The notes under the pieces: generated by a model | Databases searched by the model: none | The model's input: only the letters and a program-made list of their open reading frames with translations | Told to the model about the DNA's origin: nothing | Assembly (NCBI RefSeq): GCF_036323735.1 | Contig: NC_086023.1 | Span: 13,359,501-13,423,500 of the forward strand | DNA length: 64,000 bases | Direction: 5' to 3' | DNA from: Rattus norvegicus | Lineage: Eukaryota > Chordata > Mammalia > Rodentia > Muridae | Program-made: the position numbers and the translations under genes | Shown: positions 1 to 12,120 of the stretch, in pieces | How the letters are laid out: the number at the start of each line of letters is the position of its first letter | Numbering within the stretch: position 1 is the first letter of the stretch

Positions 1-1000
1 GTAAGTACTAATTTTGTAAAGACTTGATGTTTTAATTGTTCATGTTTGTATTTTTTGATGAGACTTGAGCATCTAGAGTTAGGTTGCTGATATTATTTCT
101 TGGTACAAAGGTCTTGTCTTTCTTCTGTTGAATAGTATTTGAAACTGTTTCCTGTTATTGCCACTTGTCTGTCTTAAGGGGTTTATGGTTCAGTTTTGGG
201 GTAATTCAGTATTGATGTTGAAATGGATTTTCAGAAGCAGTTCCTGAGCCTCTCAAGCTAAGGGAAATGTCTAAGCCTGGAAACAGGTCTTTAGTAGGCA
301 TAGAAGATTCTGACAGTCAATCTTCAGGAATCCATAGGAATCTGGAGATAGTTCTTAGGACTTTTCCACAGGTAAAGGTTGGTACTGGAGTTGATAAGAA
401 CTTGTAATTTTCCATCTAACAGGAGGCGAGCAAAAGGCAAGCATGGGTCTTTCAAATGAGCCTTAGAAGTGATTGGAGTATGGAAGCAAGAGCACTCTGG
501 TGAATGTTGGTGGGGTTACTACCATGAGATAGGCATCCCTATCTGATCACTACATGTGGGAAGTTACACACAAAGGTAGTGATTGTGACAGCATCCCTAA
601 CTCAATTCTCATCCTGCCAATTCCCTTGATCCCTGCTGCATACACTTGGCTCCTTCTTTATGCAAACACCAGACTCCCACTGACAATTGCATCCACTACC
701 ACCCTCCACATGAGGATCACCCATCACCTGGGAAGGGCACCAGGCACACACCAGCAACTTCATCCACTCTTGTGTTTTTTTGTTTTTTGTTTTTTGTTTT
801 TTGTTTTTTGTTCGTTTGTTTTGTGTTTTGCCTAGGCACATAAGGGTCTGTTCTGTGGGTAATATTGAGTTCCCTTGTTAGGGATGGTAACAAAGGTACT
901 CAGGCAAGTATATTTCAACATCTGTGCAGGGTGTGCCTCCCCACCTGATTGGCATGTGTGTAAAGAGATGCAGAAAGGAGGCAGAACAAATGGTTCTTTG
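1..1000. other. no gene recognised; AT-rich non-coding DNA
   Basis: I see no gene, exon with splice sites, or confident repeat here apart from the T/G-rich run near 773-830. Short open frames around 554-843 overlap that low-complexity run on both strands and end in biased Phe/Cys or Lys/Asn stretches, so they look like chance. Confidence 0.5.
773..830 (+). repeat. (TTTTTGT)n low-complexity repeat
   Basis: Runs of T5-6 separated by G, with one C-interrupted unit near 811. It could be a decayed poly(T) tail of an antisense retroelement or an independent simple repeat. No recognisable retroelement body follows it. Confidence 0.8.
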
Positions 1001-1019
1001 GCAGGTTCTAATTATTACA

Positions 1020-1500
1020 TCTTCTGGTTGAGTTGATCATTTATTGTTATACAATTACCATCTTTGTTTCTTTTGCTGCTTTTTTTTTAATATGCTTTGT
1101 CTCATGTGAATATGAGCAATAGTCTTGCCAGTACTGGTTTGAATTTATGGGAATTTATGTGATTTGTAGTTTTCAGCTCTTTCAATCTATGCATGTCTTT
1201 GACTAGTGAATTAAAACCACTTGATCCATGCTAATGTCCTTTTGCCATTATGCTATCTTCTGTTTTTAGAATTTTCCCTTTGTCTTGCACTTTTGACATC
1301 TTGACTATAATTTATTTTAGTAAAGGTCATTTTTTTCCCTCTGAATCTGGTTAGGGTCCTTTTGAACTTCTTGAATCTGGTCATTTCCAGTCCTTTGAAG
1401 ATTTAGATATTTCAGATATTATTTTATGAAAAGACTTTCAATGTCTTTTACCTCTTCTGGATTCCCTATAATGCAAGTGTTTTCTTATTTAATGTGGCTT
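1020..1500 (-). mobile_element. probable ancient L1 (L1M/HAL1-like) remnant, antisense
   Basis: Phrases such as a CTTTTACCTCTTCTGGATTC segment followed by CCTATAATGCAAGTG resemble the antisense ORF1 or early-ORF2 region of old mammalian L1s. They are far more diverged than the rodent L1s elsewhere in the window. Edges are uncertain and no frame is preserved. A profile search against old L1 models would settle it. Confidence 0.4.
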
Positions 1501-3050
1501 ATGAACTCTGCAAAGTATTGAGTAACTAGTTAGACTTAACTGCATCTGCAAGAGGCCATTATGCCTGTGTTGTAAGACAAGTGAATTCAGTGAGAATGAG
1601 CCCTATATTATATTTCTTTGTCTGTGAAGCAAGTTCTTGATTATAAAAAATACTGTTGTGTGCAGAATTCAATAATAATAGATAAATGTGTAAGTTCACA
1701 AGTGAATATAGAAGAAAAATCTATATTCAAAATGAGCAACCATTCTAGTAAAGAGAAGGTATTGTCCCTCCTATGAGAGAAATGGTCCAGTGTAGTCCAC
1801 ATGCCACTAGGTAATTGCCTCTGGGAAATGGTATCATATCAGAAACTTAATAGTTGATCAGTGCTGTAGATGGAGTACTCAGAGGCTATAACAGTCAGAT
1901 CTTATTTGATAAATGTCTATCACCAAGCAGATGCACAGCCTCCACCATTGCCATCATAACCACTTCATGAGCCCATTGGACATTAACAAGAGTGATTGTG
2001 GCATTTTTGTTTTATAGGTCATCTTCTATTTATGCCACACTTTGTTCATTTGCAAATTTGTTGATAATATGGCAGCCATTAGTAGATGTTTATTTTGAAT
2101 CATTTTGGAGTTTTCATTTTTCTTCCCACTTACATTAAGGTACTTTGTGCCTTGAGCCTCTGTGTTATTGCTAATTTGTATGACTTACAATTTTACATAT
2201 TAATAGCACCTAATGATTAAATATGAACTACTTTAGGCATTAATCTTCAGTGATTATCTGTGTTTCAATCTGAAGCAAAAAGACCAACACCAGTGTAGGC
2301 TTTCTGCTGCTACCTGATAAACCCATCAATTAAAGGTCAGCATTTCTGTATGATACGGTTTTAATGCAAAATGACTACCATGTCAGCTTTGGAACTAATA
2401 TAATTAAAGAAAGACAGGGTTTATAGTTCTTATATTATGTCAAGAAAGGTGAGTTTCACTATTTAAGCATCTTACTTGGAAAAATTCTTATTTTCATTAA
2501 AATGTTTTATAGAGAAGTTTTAATAAAAATAAAAATACTATATGGAGTAGGTTATTTTAGGCTCATGAAAAAATTTTATTTTCAATAGCTGTCAGCACAT
2601 AGTTCACTGATGAACAAGTGAAACATGCCTTCCTCACACTCAAATACCACCACTCTCTTGTTGATTAAATTTGGTTTTCATCTCTTCACAGGCAATGGCT
2701 AAGATAAAACCTGTTAATTAAATAGCTACAGTGAGTTCATAATGGAATTATTTTTTATCAACCAAGATTATAACATCATTGGCACTAAACTCTGGGTTTA
2801 CTTAAACTAATTGATCCATGTTTTGGTCTCAAACACATAAACAGTGTAGGTAATACTCTTCTCTTAAAACAGACCTGCCTCTACCAGTTCATTATTTCCC
2901 CAAAAAGATACTTCTCTGAAATCACCAACTTTAAATACTGTGTAGACAAAGCAATAGATGCATGCTTTATTAATCATCTCATTTGTTTACATTTCCTGGG
3001 ATCCTCTGGCTTTCCTGGCATCAGGAACTTTAGAGTGGATACCACCAGTC
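1500..3050. other. no gene recognised
   Basis: AT-rich sequence with no supported gene or RNA and no repeat I can name. Open frames are short and random-looking. Confidence 0.5.
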
Positions 3051-3319
3051 CCTCATCACCCATTGCTACATATTTTGATTCAATTTCCTGACCCTTTGTA
3101 CTTCTCTCCAGTCTCCTCCCACATCTGATCCAGCCTCCCTTTTTTTCCTCCCCTTCCTCTCCCTCCCATATCCCTCCCTGCCTCTACCTCCTGTGATTAT
3201 TTTGTTCCCTTTTCTATGTAGGATTAATGCATCCACACTTTGGTCTTTTTTCTTCTTAAGATCCATATGGTTTGTGGGTTGTATTGTGGGTATTCTGAAC
3301 CTTTGGTCTAACATCTACT

Positions 3320-6300
3320 GATCAGTGAGTACCATGTATTTTCTGTGGCTGGGTTACCTCACTCAGGGTGTTTCCTAGTTGGACCCATTTGCCTTCGAAT
3401 TTCATGAAGTCATTGTTTTTAATAGGTGAGTAGTATTCCACTGTGTAAATGTGCCACATTTACTGTATCCATTCTGCTGTTGAAGGACATCTGAGTTGTT
3501 TCCAGCTTCTGGCTATTATAAATGAGGCTACCATGAATATAGTGGAACATGTGTCCTTGTTATATGTTGGAGCATATTTTTGTTCTATGCCCAGTAGTAG
3601 TATAGCTGGGTCTTCAGGTAGAACTATTTCCAAATTTCTGAGGAACCGCCAGATTGTTTTCCAAGGAAATTTAACCAGCTTGCAACCCCACCAGCAATGG
3701 AGGGGTTTTTGTTTTTCCAGATAATTTCTCCACATCCTTTCTGGCTTCTGTTGTCACCTGAGAATTTCATCTGATTGGTGTGAGGTGGAATCTCAGGGTC
3801 ATTTTGATTTGTATTTCACTGATGACTAAGGATGTTGAATGTTCTTTAGATGCCTTTCAGCCATTCAAGATTCCTTGGTTGAGAATTCATTTTTTAGCTC
3901 TGTACCCATTTTTAAATAGGACTATTTGCTTCTTTGGACTCTAACTTCTTGAGTTCTTTTTATACTTTGGCTATTTGCTCTCTATCAGTTTTAAGATTAG
4001 TAAAGATCTTTTCCCAATCTGTTGGTTGCCATTTTGTACTACTGACAGTGTCCTTTGCCTTACAGAAGCTTTTCAATTTTCTGGGTTCCCTTTTACTGAT
4101 TGTTGATCTTAGAGCCTGAGCCATTGGTGTTCTGTTCAGGAAAATGTCCCCTGTACCATGTGTTCCAGGTTATTTTCCACTTTCTTTTCTACTAAATTCA
4201 CCACATCAGTGTATATGGTTTTATCCACTTGGACTTGAGCTTTGTACAAGGAGTTAAGAATGGATCAATTTGCATTCTTCTACATGCCAACAACCAATTG
4301 AACCAACCCCATTTGTTGAAAATGCTGGGTTTTTTCCCCACTGGATGGTTTTGGCTTCATTGTCAAAGATCAAGTGACCATAGGTGTATGGGTTTATTTC
4401 TGGGTCTTCAGTCCTATTCCATTCATCTACCTGCCCGTCTATAAGAATACCCTACAGTTTTTACCACTATTGCTCTGTGGTACCCCTTGAAGTCAGTGAT
4501 GGTGTGATTCCCCAAAATTTCTTTTATTGTTCAGCATAGTTTTCACTAACCTGTTTTTTTGTTATTCCAGATAGTTTGAGAATTGTTCTTTCTATCTCTG
4601 TAAAGAATTGAGTTAATATTTTAGTGGGGATTGCATTGAACCTGTAGATTGCTTTGGGTAAGATGTCATTTTTACTATGTTACTATGAGCTTGGGAGGTC
4701 TTTATCTTTTGATGTCTTCTGTGGTTTCTTTCTTCAGAGACTTAAAGTTCTTGTCATACAGATCTTTCACTTGCTTAGTTAGAGCCACACCAAGATTTTA
4801 TATTATTTGTGACTATTGTGAAGGGTGTTGCTTCCCTAATTCTTTCTTTGCCCTTTTATCCTTTGAGCAGAGGAAGGCTACTGATTTGCTTCAGTAAGTT
4901 TGTTGAGTTAAGCTACTTTACTGTAGTTGTTTATCAGCTGTAGGAGTTCTCTGGTAGAATTTTCGGGGTCACTTAAGTATACTAGCATACCATGCACAAA
5001 TAGTGATATTTTGACTTCTTCCTTTCTAATTTGTATCCCTTTGACCTTTTGTTGTCTAATTTCTCTGGCTACAACTTCAAGTACTATATTGGATAGATAG
5101 GGAGAAAGTAGGCAGTCTTGACCTGTCTCTAATTTTAGTGGGATTGCTCCAAGTTTTTCTCCATTTAGTTTGATGTTGGCTATTAGTTTGCTGTGTGTCT
5201 CCTTTTATTATGTTTATGGATGGGCCTTCAATTCCTGATCTTTCCAAAATTTTAACATGGAAAGGTGTTATATTTTGTCAAGTGCTTTTTCAGCATCTAA
5301 TGAAATGATCATGTGGTTTTTTTGCTTTGAATTTGTTTATATAGTGGTTATGTTAATGAATTTCTGTATATTGAAACATCTCTGCATCTCTGAGTTGAAA
5401 CCTACTTAATCATGATGGTAAATCATTTTGAGGCATTCTTGGATTCTGTTTGGAAGAATTTTATTTTGCATTGATATTCAAAGGGAAATTGTTCTGATGT
5501 TCTCTTTTTTGTTCAGTCTTTGTGTGGTTTAGATATAAGTGTAACTGTGACTTCATAGAATGAATTAGGGAGTATTCCTTCTGTTTCTATTTTGGGGAAT
5601 AGTTTGAAGAGTATTGGTATTAGGCCTTCTTTGAAGGTCTGATAGAATTCTGCACTAAGACCATCTGGCTCTGGGCTTTTTTGGTGGGAAAAGTTTAATG
5701 AGTGCTTCTATTTCCTTAGGGTATATGGGACTGTTTAGATGGCTTATCTGATCCTGATTTAACTTTAGTGGTATCTGTCTAGAAAATCACCCATTTCATC
5801 TTGATTTTCCAGATTTGTTGAGTATAGGCTTTTGTAGAAGGATCTGATGAATTTTTTTGAATTTCCTCCATTTCTGTTGTTATGTCTTCCTTTTCATTTC
5901 TGATGTTGTTAATTTGGATACTGTTTCTGCGCCTTCTAGTTAATTTGGCTAAGGGTTTATCTATCTTGTTGATTTTCTCAATTCTTGGTTTTATTGATTA
6001 TTTGTATAGTTCTTTTTGTTTCTACTTGGCTGATTTTTATCCCTGAGTTTATTTCCTGCTGTCTACTCCTCTTGAGTATATTTCCTTCTTTTTGTCTAAG
6101 GCTTTCAGATGTGCTGTTAAGCCGCTAGTGTATGATCTCTCTGTTTTCTTTATGAAGGCGCTCAGAGATATGAGTTTACCTCTTAGCAATGCTTTCATTG
6201 TGTCTCATAAGTTTGGATATACTGTGCCTTCATGTTCATTAAATTCTAAAGTCTTTAATTTCTTTTTTCTTCCATGACCAAGTTATCATTGAGTAGACAG

Positions 6301-7010
6301 TTATTCAACTTCCATGTGTATGTGGGCTTTTTGTTGTTTTTCTTTTTATTAAAGGTCAGCCTTATTCTTATTCTGTGGTGGTCTAATAGAATGCATGGTA
6401 TTAATTCAATCCTTTTGTATCTGTTGAAGCTTATTTTGTGTCTGATTATATGGTCATTTTTGGAGAAGGTACCATGAGGTGCTGAGAAGAAGCTATATAT
6501 TCTTTTGTTTTAGGGTGAAATGTTATGTAGATATCTGTTAAATCCATTTGGTTCATAACTTGTTAGTTTCACTGTGTCTCTGTTTAGTTTCTGTTTCGAT
6601 GATCTGTGCATTGGTGAGAGTGGGGTCTCCCAGTATTATTTTGTGAAGTTCAGTGTGTACTTTGAGCTTTAGTAATTTTTTTTAATGTGGGTGCCATTGT
6701 ATTTGGTACGTAGATATTCAAAATTGAGATTTCATCTTGGTAGATTTTTCCCTTGATGAGTATGTAGTGACCTTCCCCATCTTTTTTGACAATTTTGGTT
6801 GAAAATCTATTTTATTGGATATCAGAATGGCTACTCCAGCTTGTTTCTTGGGACCATTTGCTTGGAATTTTTTTCCAGCCTTTTATTTTGAGGTAGTGGC
6901 TGTCTTTGTCACTGAAGTATGTTTCCTATATGCAGCAAAATACTGGGTCCTGTTTATGTATCCAGTAATTTAGCCTATGTCTTTTTATCAAGGAATTTAA
7001 TCCATTGATG
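3320..7010 (-). pseudogene. L1 ORF2 pseudogene (old Lx-like copy)
   Basis: The minus-strand sequence can be followed from the start of ORF2 near 7010 (endonuclease region) through the reverse-transcriptase region near 5300-5700 to the C-terminal end near 3320. The longest surviving open pieces are under 100 codons, for example 3460-3735, which carries an EDPAILLLGIEQKYAPTY segment matching the ORF2p C-terminal part. It cannot encode a working endonuclease or reverse transcriptase. Confidence 0.85.
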
Positions 7011-7089
7011 TTGAAAGTTATTAAAGACCAATGATTGTTGCTTCTTGCTATTTTTGTGGTTAGAGGTGGAATTATGTTTGTATGGTTCT

Positions 7090-7869
7090 CTTCAGTTTGT
7101 TGTGAGAAGTATAATTTCTTTCTTGGGTGTAGTTTCCCTCCTTGTGTTGGAGTTTTCCTTCTATTATCCTCTGTAGGGCAATATTAGTGGAAAAAATATT
7201 GTTTAAATTTGGTTTTGTCATGGAATATCTTTGTTTCTCCATCTATGGTAATTGAGAGTTTTGCTGTGTATAGTACCCTGACCTGGCATTTGTGCTTTCT
7301 TAGAGTCTGTATGAAATCTGCCCAAGATCTTCTGGCTTTTAGAATCTCTGTTAAGAAGTCCAGCGTAATTCTGGTAAAGGCTCAGAAACCTTTATATGTT
7401 ACTTGAACTTTTTCCCATACTTCTTTTAATATTATTTTTTGTTCTGTATATTCGATGTTTTGATTATTATGTGACAGAAGGAATTTCTTTTCTGGTCCTA
7501 TTTGCTGTTCTGTAGACTTCTTGTATATTATGGGTGTCTCTTTCGTTAGATTACGGAAGTTTTCTTTATAATATTTTGAAGATGTTTACTGACCCTTTGA
7601 GTTAGAAATCTTAGATATCCTCTATAACTATTATTCTTAGGTTTGGTCTTTTCATTGTGTCCTGGATTTCTTGAATGTTTTAAGTTAAGAGCTCTTGCTT
7701 TCTGTATTTTCCTTGACTGTTCTGTCACTGTCTTCTATGGTATCTTCTATGACTAAAATTCTCACTTCTATCTCTTTTACTCTATTGGTGATACTGATAC
7801 CTGTGACTCTTGCAGTCTTCCCTAGTTTTCCATCTCCAGGGATGTCTCCCTTTGTGATTTCTTTAATGG
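7090..7869 (-). pseudogene. L1 ORF1 pseudogene, C-terminal and middle part
   Basis: Minus-strand similarity to the RNA-binding ORF1p: the region complementary to 7200-7460 matches the C-terminal domain and the one near 7560-7760 matches the start of the RRM and the coiled coil. Frames are broken. The 5' part of the same ORF1 lies at 18094-18290, 10.2 kb away, because of the nested insertion. Confidence 0.75.
7856..7869. repeat. probable degenerate target-site duplication, left copy
   Basis: GATTTCTTTAATGG here resembles GTATTTCTTTTAAGGG at 18094-18109. The two lie at the edges of the second-level L1 and at the joined ORF1 ends of the old L1, as expected for a target-site duplication that has since drifted. 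Confidence 0.5.
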
Positions 7870-8659
7870 TTTTTTTTTTTTTTTGCTTCTTTTTTTCATT
7901 ACATTTTATTTTTATTTATCTGTTCTTCATTTTTTTCCTCCAACTTTATTATTGGGTATTCCTATTTACATTTCAAATGTTATTCCCTTTCCCAGTTTCT
8001 AGGCCAACATCCCCCGAGCCCCTCCCCCTCCACTTCTATATGGGTGTTCTCCACCCCATCCTCCCACCATTACCACCCTCCCCCCAACAATCATGTTCAC
8101 TGGGGGTCCAGCCTTCACAAGGCCAAGGGCTTCCCCTTCCACTGGTGCTCTAACTACACTATTCATTGCTACCTATGAATTTGGAACCCAGGGTCAGTCC
8201 ATGTATAGTCTTTGGGTTGTGGCTTAGTCCCTGGAAGTTCTGGTTGGTTGGCATTGTTGTTCATATGGGGTCTCAAGCCCCTTCAGCTCTTTCAGTCCTT
8301 TCTCTGGTTCCTTCAACAGAGGTCCTGTTATCAGTTCAGTGGTTTCTTGCTGGCATTCGCCTATGTATTTGCCATATTCTGGCTGTGTCTCTCAGGAGAG
8401 ATATACATCCGGTTCCTGTTAGCCTGTTACACTTTGCTTCATCCATCTTATCTAGTTTGGTGGCTGTATATGTATGGGCCACATGTGGTGCAGGCTCTGA
8501 ATGGGCATTACTTCAGACTCTATTTTAATCTTTGCCTACCTATTCCCTGCCAAGGGTATTCTTGTTCCCCTTTTAAAGAAGGAGTGAAGCATTAGCATTT
8601 TGAACATCTGTCTTGAGTTTCCTCTGTTCTGTGCATCTTGGGTAATTCAAGCATTTGGG

Positions 8660-10810
8660 CTAACATCCACTTATCAATGAGCGCATACCATGTGTGTTTT
8701 TCTGTCATTGGGTTACCTCACTCGGGATGATATTTTCCAGTTCCAACCATTTGCCTATGAATTTTATAAAGTCATTGTTTTTGATAGCTGAGTAGTATTC
8801 CATTGTGTAGATGTACCACATTTTCTGTATCCATTCTTCTGTTGAAGGGCATCTGGGTTCTTTCCAGCTTCTGGCTATTATAAATAAGGCTTCTATGAAC
8901 ATTGTGGAGCATGGGTCTTGGTTTTATGTTGGAGCATCTTTTGGGTATATGCCCAAGAGAGGTATAGCTGGGTCCTCAGGTAGTACAATGTCCAATTTTC
9001 TGAGAAACCTCCAGACTGATTTCCAGAATGGTTGTATCAGTGTGCAATCCCACCAACAATGGAGGAGTGTTCCTCTTTCTCCACATCCTCGCCAGCATCT
9101 GCTGTCACCAGAGTTTTTGATATTAGCCATTCTGACTGGTGTGAGGTGAAATCTCAGGGTTGTTTTGATTTGCATTTCCCTTATGACTAAGGATGTTGAA
9201 CATTTCTTTAGGAGCTTCTTAGCCATTCGATATTCCTCAGCTATGAATTCTTTGTTTAGCTCTGAACCCCATTTTTAATAGGGTTATTTGTCTCCCTGCA
9301 GTCTAACTTCATGAGTTCTTTGTATATTTTGGATATAAGCCCTCGATCAGTTGAAGGATTGGTAAAGATCTGTTCCCAATCAGTTGGTTGCCATTTTGTC
9401 CTAACAAGAGTGTCCTTTGCCTTACAGAAGCTTTGTAGCTTTATGAGATCCCATGTGTCCATTCTTGATCTTAGAGGATAAGCCATTAGTGTTTTGTTCA
9501 GGAAATTTTCTCCAGTGCCCATGTGTTCAAGACTCTTCCCTACTTTTTCTTCTATTAGTTTAAGTGTATCTGGTTTTATGTGGAGGTCCTTGATACAGTT
9601 GGACCTAAGGCTTGTACAGGGCAATAGGAATGGGTCAATTTGCATTCTTCTACATGCTGACACCATTTGTTGAAAATGCTATCTTTTCCCACAAGATGAC
9701 GTTAGCTCCTTTGTGAAAGATCAAGTGACCATAGGTATGTGGGCTCATTTCTGGGTCTTCAATTCTATTCGACTGGTCTATCTGCCTGTCTCTGTACCAA
9801 TACCATACAGTTTTTATCACTATTGCTCTGTAATACTGCTTGAGTTCAGGGTTAGTGATTCCCCCAAAAGTCCTTTTATTGTTGAGGATAGTTTTAGCTA
9901 TCCTGGGTTTTTTGTTATTCCAGATGAATTTGCAACTTCTTCTATCTAACTCTCTGGAGAATTGGATTGGAATTTTGATGGGGTTTGCATTGAATCTATA
10001 AATTGCTTTTGGTAAAATAGCCATTTTTACTATATTAATCCTGCCAATCCATGAGCATGGGAGATCTTTCCATCTTCTGAGATACTCTTCAATTTCTTTC
10101 TTCTGAGACTCGAAGTTCTTAATCATACAGCTCTTTTATTTGCTTGGTTAAAGTCACACTGAGGTATTTTATATTATTTGGGACTATTATGAAGGGTGTC
10201 GTTTCCCTAATTTCTTTTTCAGCTTGTTTCTCTTTTGTGTAAAAGATTTATTATAGTTAATTTTATACCCAGTCACTTTACTGCTTAAGGTGTTTATCAG
10301 GTTTAGTAGTTCTCTGATGGAACTTTTGGGATCACCTAAATATACAATCATATCACCTGCAAAAAGTAATGTTTTGACTTCTTCCTTTCCAATCTGTATC
10401 CCTTTGATCCTCTTTCACTGTCTGATTGCTCTGGCTAGGACTTTGAGAACTATATTGAATAAGTAGGGAAAGAGTGGGCAGCCTTGTCTAGTCCCTGATT
10501 TTAGTGGGATTGCTTCAAGTTTCTTTGCATGTAGTTTAATGTTAGCTACTGGTTTGCTGTATATGGCTTTTACTATTTTTAGGCATGGACCTTGAATTCC
10601 TGTTCTTTCCAGGACTTTTATGGTGAAGGGGTGTTGAATTTTGTCAAATGCTTTCTCGGCATCTAATGAAATGATCATGTGGTTTTTATCTTTCGGTTTG
10701 TTGATGGTTTTCCGTATATTAAACCATCCCTGCATGCCTGGGATGAACCCTACTTGATCATGATGGATGATTGTTTTGATGTGTTCTTGGTTTCAGCTTG
10801 CCAGAATTTT
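8660..10810 (-). pseudogene. L1 ORF2 pseudogene (second-level copy), RT to C-terminus
   Basis: Open pieces on the minus strand (8705-8902, 8924-9226, 9256-9666, 9650-10126, 10415-10735) lie in successive frames and match ORF2p from the reverse-transcriptase domain to the C-terminal Cys-rich CWRGCGERGTLLHCWWDC motif, encoded near 9060-9110. At least four frameshifts or stops separate them, so the protein is dead. The endonuclease half is at 15051-16670. Confidence 0.9.
10794..10810. repeat. 17-bp target-site duplication, left copy
   Basis: CAGCTTGCCAGAATTTT here is repeated exactly at 15051-15067. The sequence left of this copy and right of the other are the two halves of one L1 ORF2, so it is the target-site duplication of the 10811-15050 insert. 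Confidence 0.85.
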
Positions 10811-11395
10811 TTTTAATCTTTTATTTATTTTTTTGGCAGTTTCATATATATATAATGTATCTTGATCACATCCACCCCCTACTCACCCCTCCTACTCTCC
10901 CAGGGTGCCCTCCAACATGTTTTCTTCACATATTTTTTCTATTTTTATTTTTTGGGTTTGCAATCCTCTGAGCCCTCTGGAGCTGCCTGCTGGAATGCTG
11001 TCTGATCTAGTTTGCTTACGTTTGTGCAGTTGTGCAGGTCACCATAGCTGCAGTGAGTTCATGAATGTCATGTCCACCCCATGACTAGAAGTGTCCTAGG
11101 ATGATTCTCTGGTCCTCTGACTCGTAACATTCCTTTTGCCCTACTCCAATGATGTTCCTTGAGTCTTGGAGTGGGAGACCAGGATCGCCATGAAGATGTT
11201 CTGTTTAGAGCCGAGAGCCACTTATTCTCAGCACTTTGACCTGTTGTGAGTCACTGCCTTGACTCCTGCCCACTGTAGGAAGAAACCTCTTTAGCCAAGA
11301 GGGAGCACAACGCCAATCTGTGGGTATAAGCATCAACACTAAGAAGGCGAAGTGACAATATAGAGTTTTGCTTTTGTGGCTTGGAGAGGATGGGG
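10811..11395 (-). mobile_element. Lx-class L1 3' UTR, antisense
   Basis: The minus strand reads as the 3' UTR of an older rodent Lx family, quite different from the young 3' UTRs elsewhere: it includes the CAAAGTGCTGAGAATAAGTG phrase, a GTGGATGTGATCAAGATACA phrase and an AATAAATAAAAG end before the A-rich tail. The AATAAA could have served as the poly(A) signal of the composite insert. Confidence 0.75.
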
Positions 11396-11519
11396 TGGAA
11401 CAATACCGTTGCTTACTAAGAATAAGTAAAACTGCTTTTCCTCATCCACTCAGGCCTAGTAATACTTGAGATGTGTGTAGGAGATAAGAGAATAAAAAAT
11501 AGGAGTATGTATGTACTGC

Positions 11520-11680
11520 TCTCCTCTTTGTTGGGACATTCATACATCTTCAAATTTCACCCTCATGAATGAAAAGAAAACCTTTGGTATTCCCATACTA
11601 CAGATAAAGAAACAGGCACACCAGGGCTATGAGACACATGGGCAGAAGTGTACAGCTCTGGTACTTTTCTATCATGGACC
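11520..11680 (+). repeat. MIR-like SINE remnant
   Basis: TTCCCATACTACAGATAAAG AAACAGGCAC and the following ACACATGGGCAGAAG resemble the MIR core (cattttacagatgaggaaac and the 'cacagctagtaag' side). If correct it is ancient single-copy genomic DNA, which makes its presence inside a target-site-duplicated insert notable. Confidence 0.45.
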
Positions 11681-11681
11681 T

Positions 11682-11715
11682 TTTTTCTTTTTTTCTTTTT
11701 TCTTTTTTTTTTCTT
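11682..11715. repeat. T-rich tract (TTTTTTC)n
   Basis: Four runs of T separated by single C. It may be the tail of an antisense retroelement, but no matching body was recognised immediately to its right. Confidence 0.7.
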
Positions 11716-11855
11716 AGTCCAGTAGATTTCATTCAAGACATGAAGGGATGATTCAATATGTGGAAATCCATTGATATAATTCAGTATATAAAAACGGAAA
11801 AAAGTCACATGATTATATCATTAGATGCTGAAAAATATCAGGAAAATTCCATCAT
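11716..11855 (+). mobile_element. short old L1 ORF2 fragment, sense
   Basis: Matches the sense strand of L1 ORF2 just upstream of the RT domain: GATTCAATATGTGGAAATCC and CACATGATTATATCATTAGA TGCTGAAAAA correspond to 37470-37560 of the intact copy, with substitutions and small deletions. It is in the opposite orientation to its neighbours. Confidence 0.8.
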
Positions 11856-11861
11856 TTCTTT

Positions 11862-12120
11862 TTTTTTTTTAAAGACACCTTCACACTCTTTACTCCCTTT
11901 ACCTAATGCGTCCTTAATGCACAAACAACCTAAAGAATCCAATTAAAAGAATCGAAGTTTACAACACGGCGGGACAGCGAGACCGCCATGGTTCTATATC
12001 ATGACACAGTGAGTGAAGGGTTAATTTGGAATTTCTGCTCCATAAACTGTTCCCAAATGGTTTGCTGCACCCATAAGAGATAAATACACAATAATGCCGC
12101 TGCTGATCCATAGCGTGGCT
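11862..12120 (-). pseudogene. probable retrocopy fragment (3' end of an unidentified mRNA)
   Basis: Starts with T11 at 11862-11873, i.e. a poly(A) tail on the minus strand. The minus strand carries an open frame ending at 12021 with a hydrophobic segment (about SSGIIVYLSLMGAANHL) and the C-terminus GTVYGAEIPN, then a stop and about 150 bases of 3' UTR-like sequence. I do not recognise the protein. No AATAAA was found just before the tail, so the poly(A) reading is inference. A protein search with the last 30 residues would identify a parent. Confidence 0.5.

Larger units (their letters stand above)
3050..7869 (-). mobile_element. L1 (old, Lx-like), antisense: 3' UTR, ORF2 and part of ORF1 (left piece of the outermost element)
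   Basis: Reading the minus strand from 7869 down to 3050 gives L1 ORF1, ORF2 and a pyrimidine-rich (purine-rich in sense) 3' UTR. The 3' UTR lies at about 3060-3310. Many stops and frameshifts and clear divergence from the intact copy at 33721-40307 mark it as the oldest element of the left nest. ORF1 stops abruptly at 7869 where the poly(T) of another antisense L1 begins. The missing ORF1 start and 5' UTR reappear at 18094, so the two pieces were once one element split by a later insertion. Confidence 0.85.
7870..10810 (-). mobile_element. second-level L1, antisense: poly(A), 3' UTR and 3' two-thirds of ORF2
   Basis: Begins with a T-rich tail (7870-7930), then an antisense rodent L1 3' UTR (about 7935-8659) closely similar to the young 3' UTRs at 39578-40290 and 53664-54287. 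ORF2 follows on the minus strand up to 10810, where it breaks within the palm/RT region. The same ORF2 continues at 15051, with CAGCTTGCCAGAATTTT present at both break points. It sits inside ORF1 of an older L1. Confidence 0.9.

Noticed and set aside
7695..8153. 152-codon plus-strand frame with many hydrophobic residues
   Set aside because: Crosses the junction of two antisense L1s and reads through the T-rich tail, giving Phe/Leu/Pro runs; not a gene.
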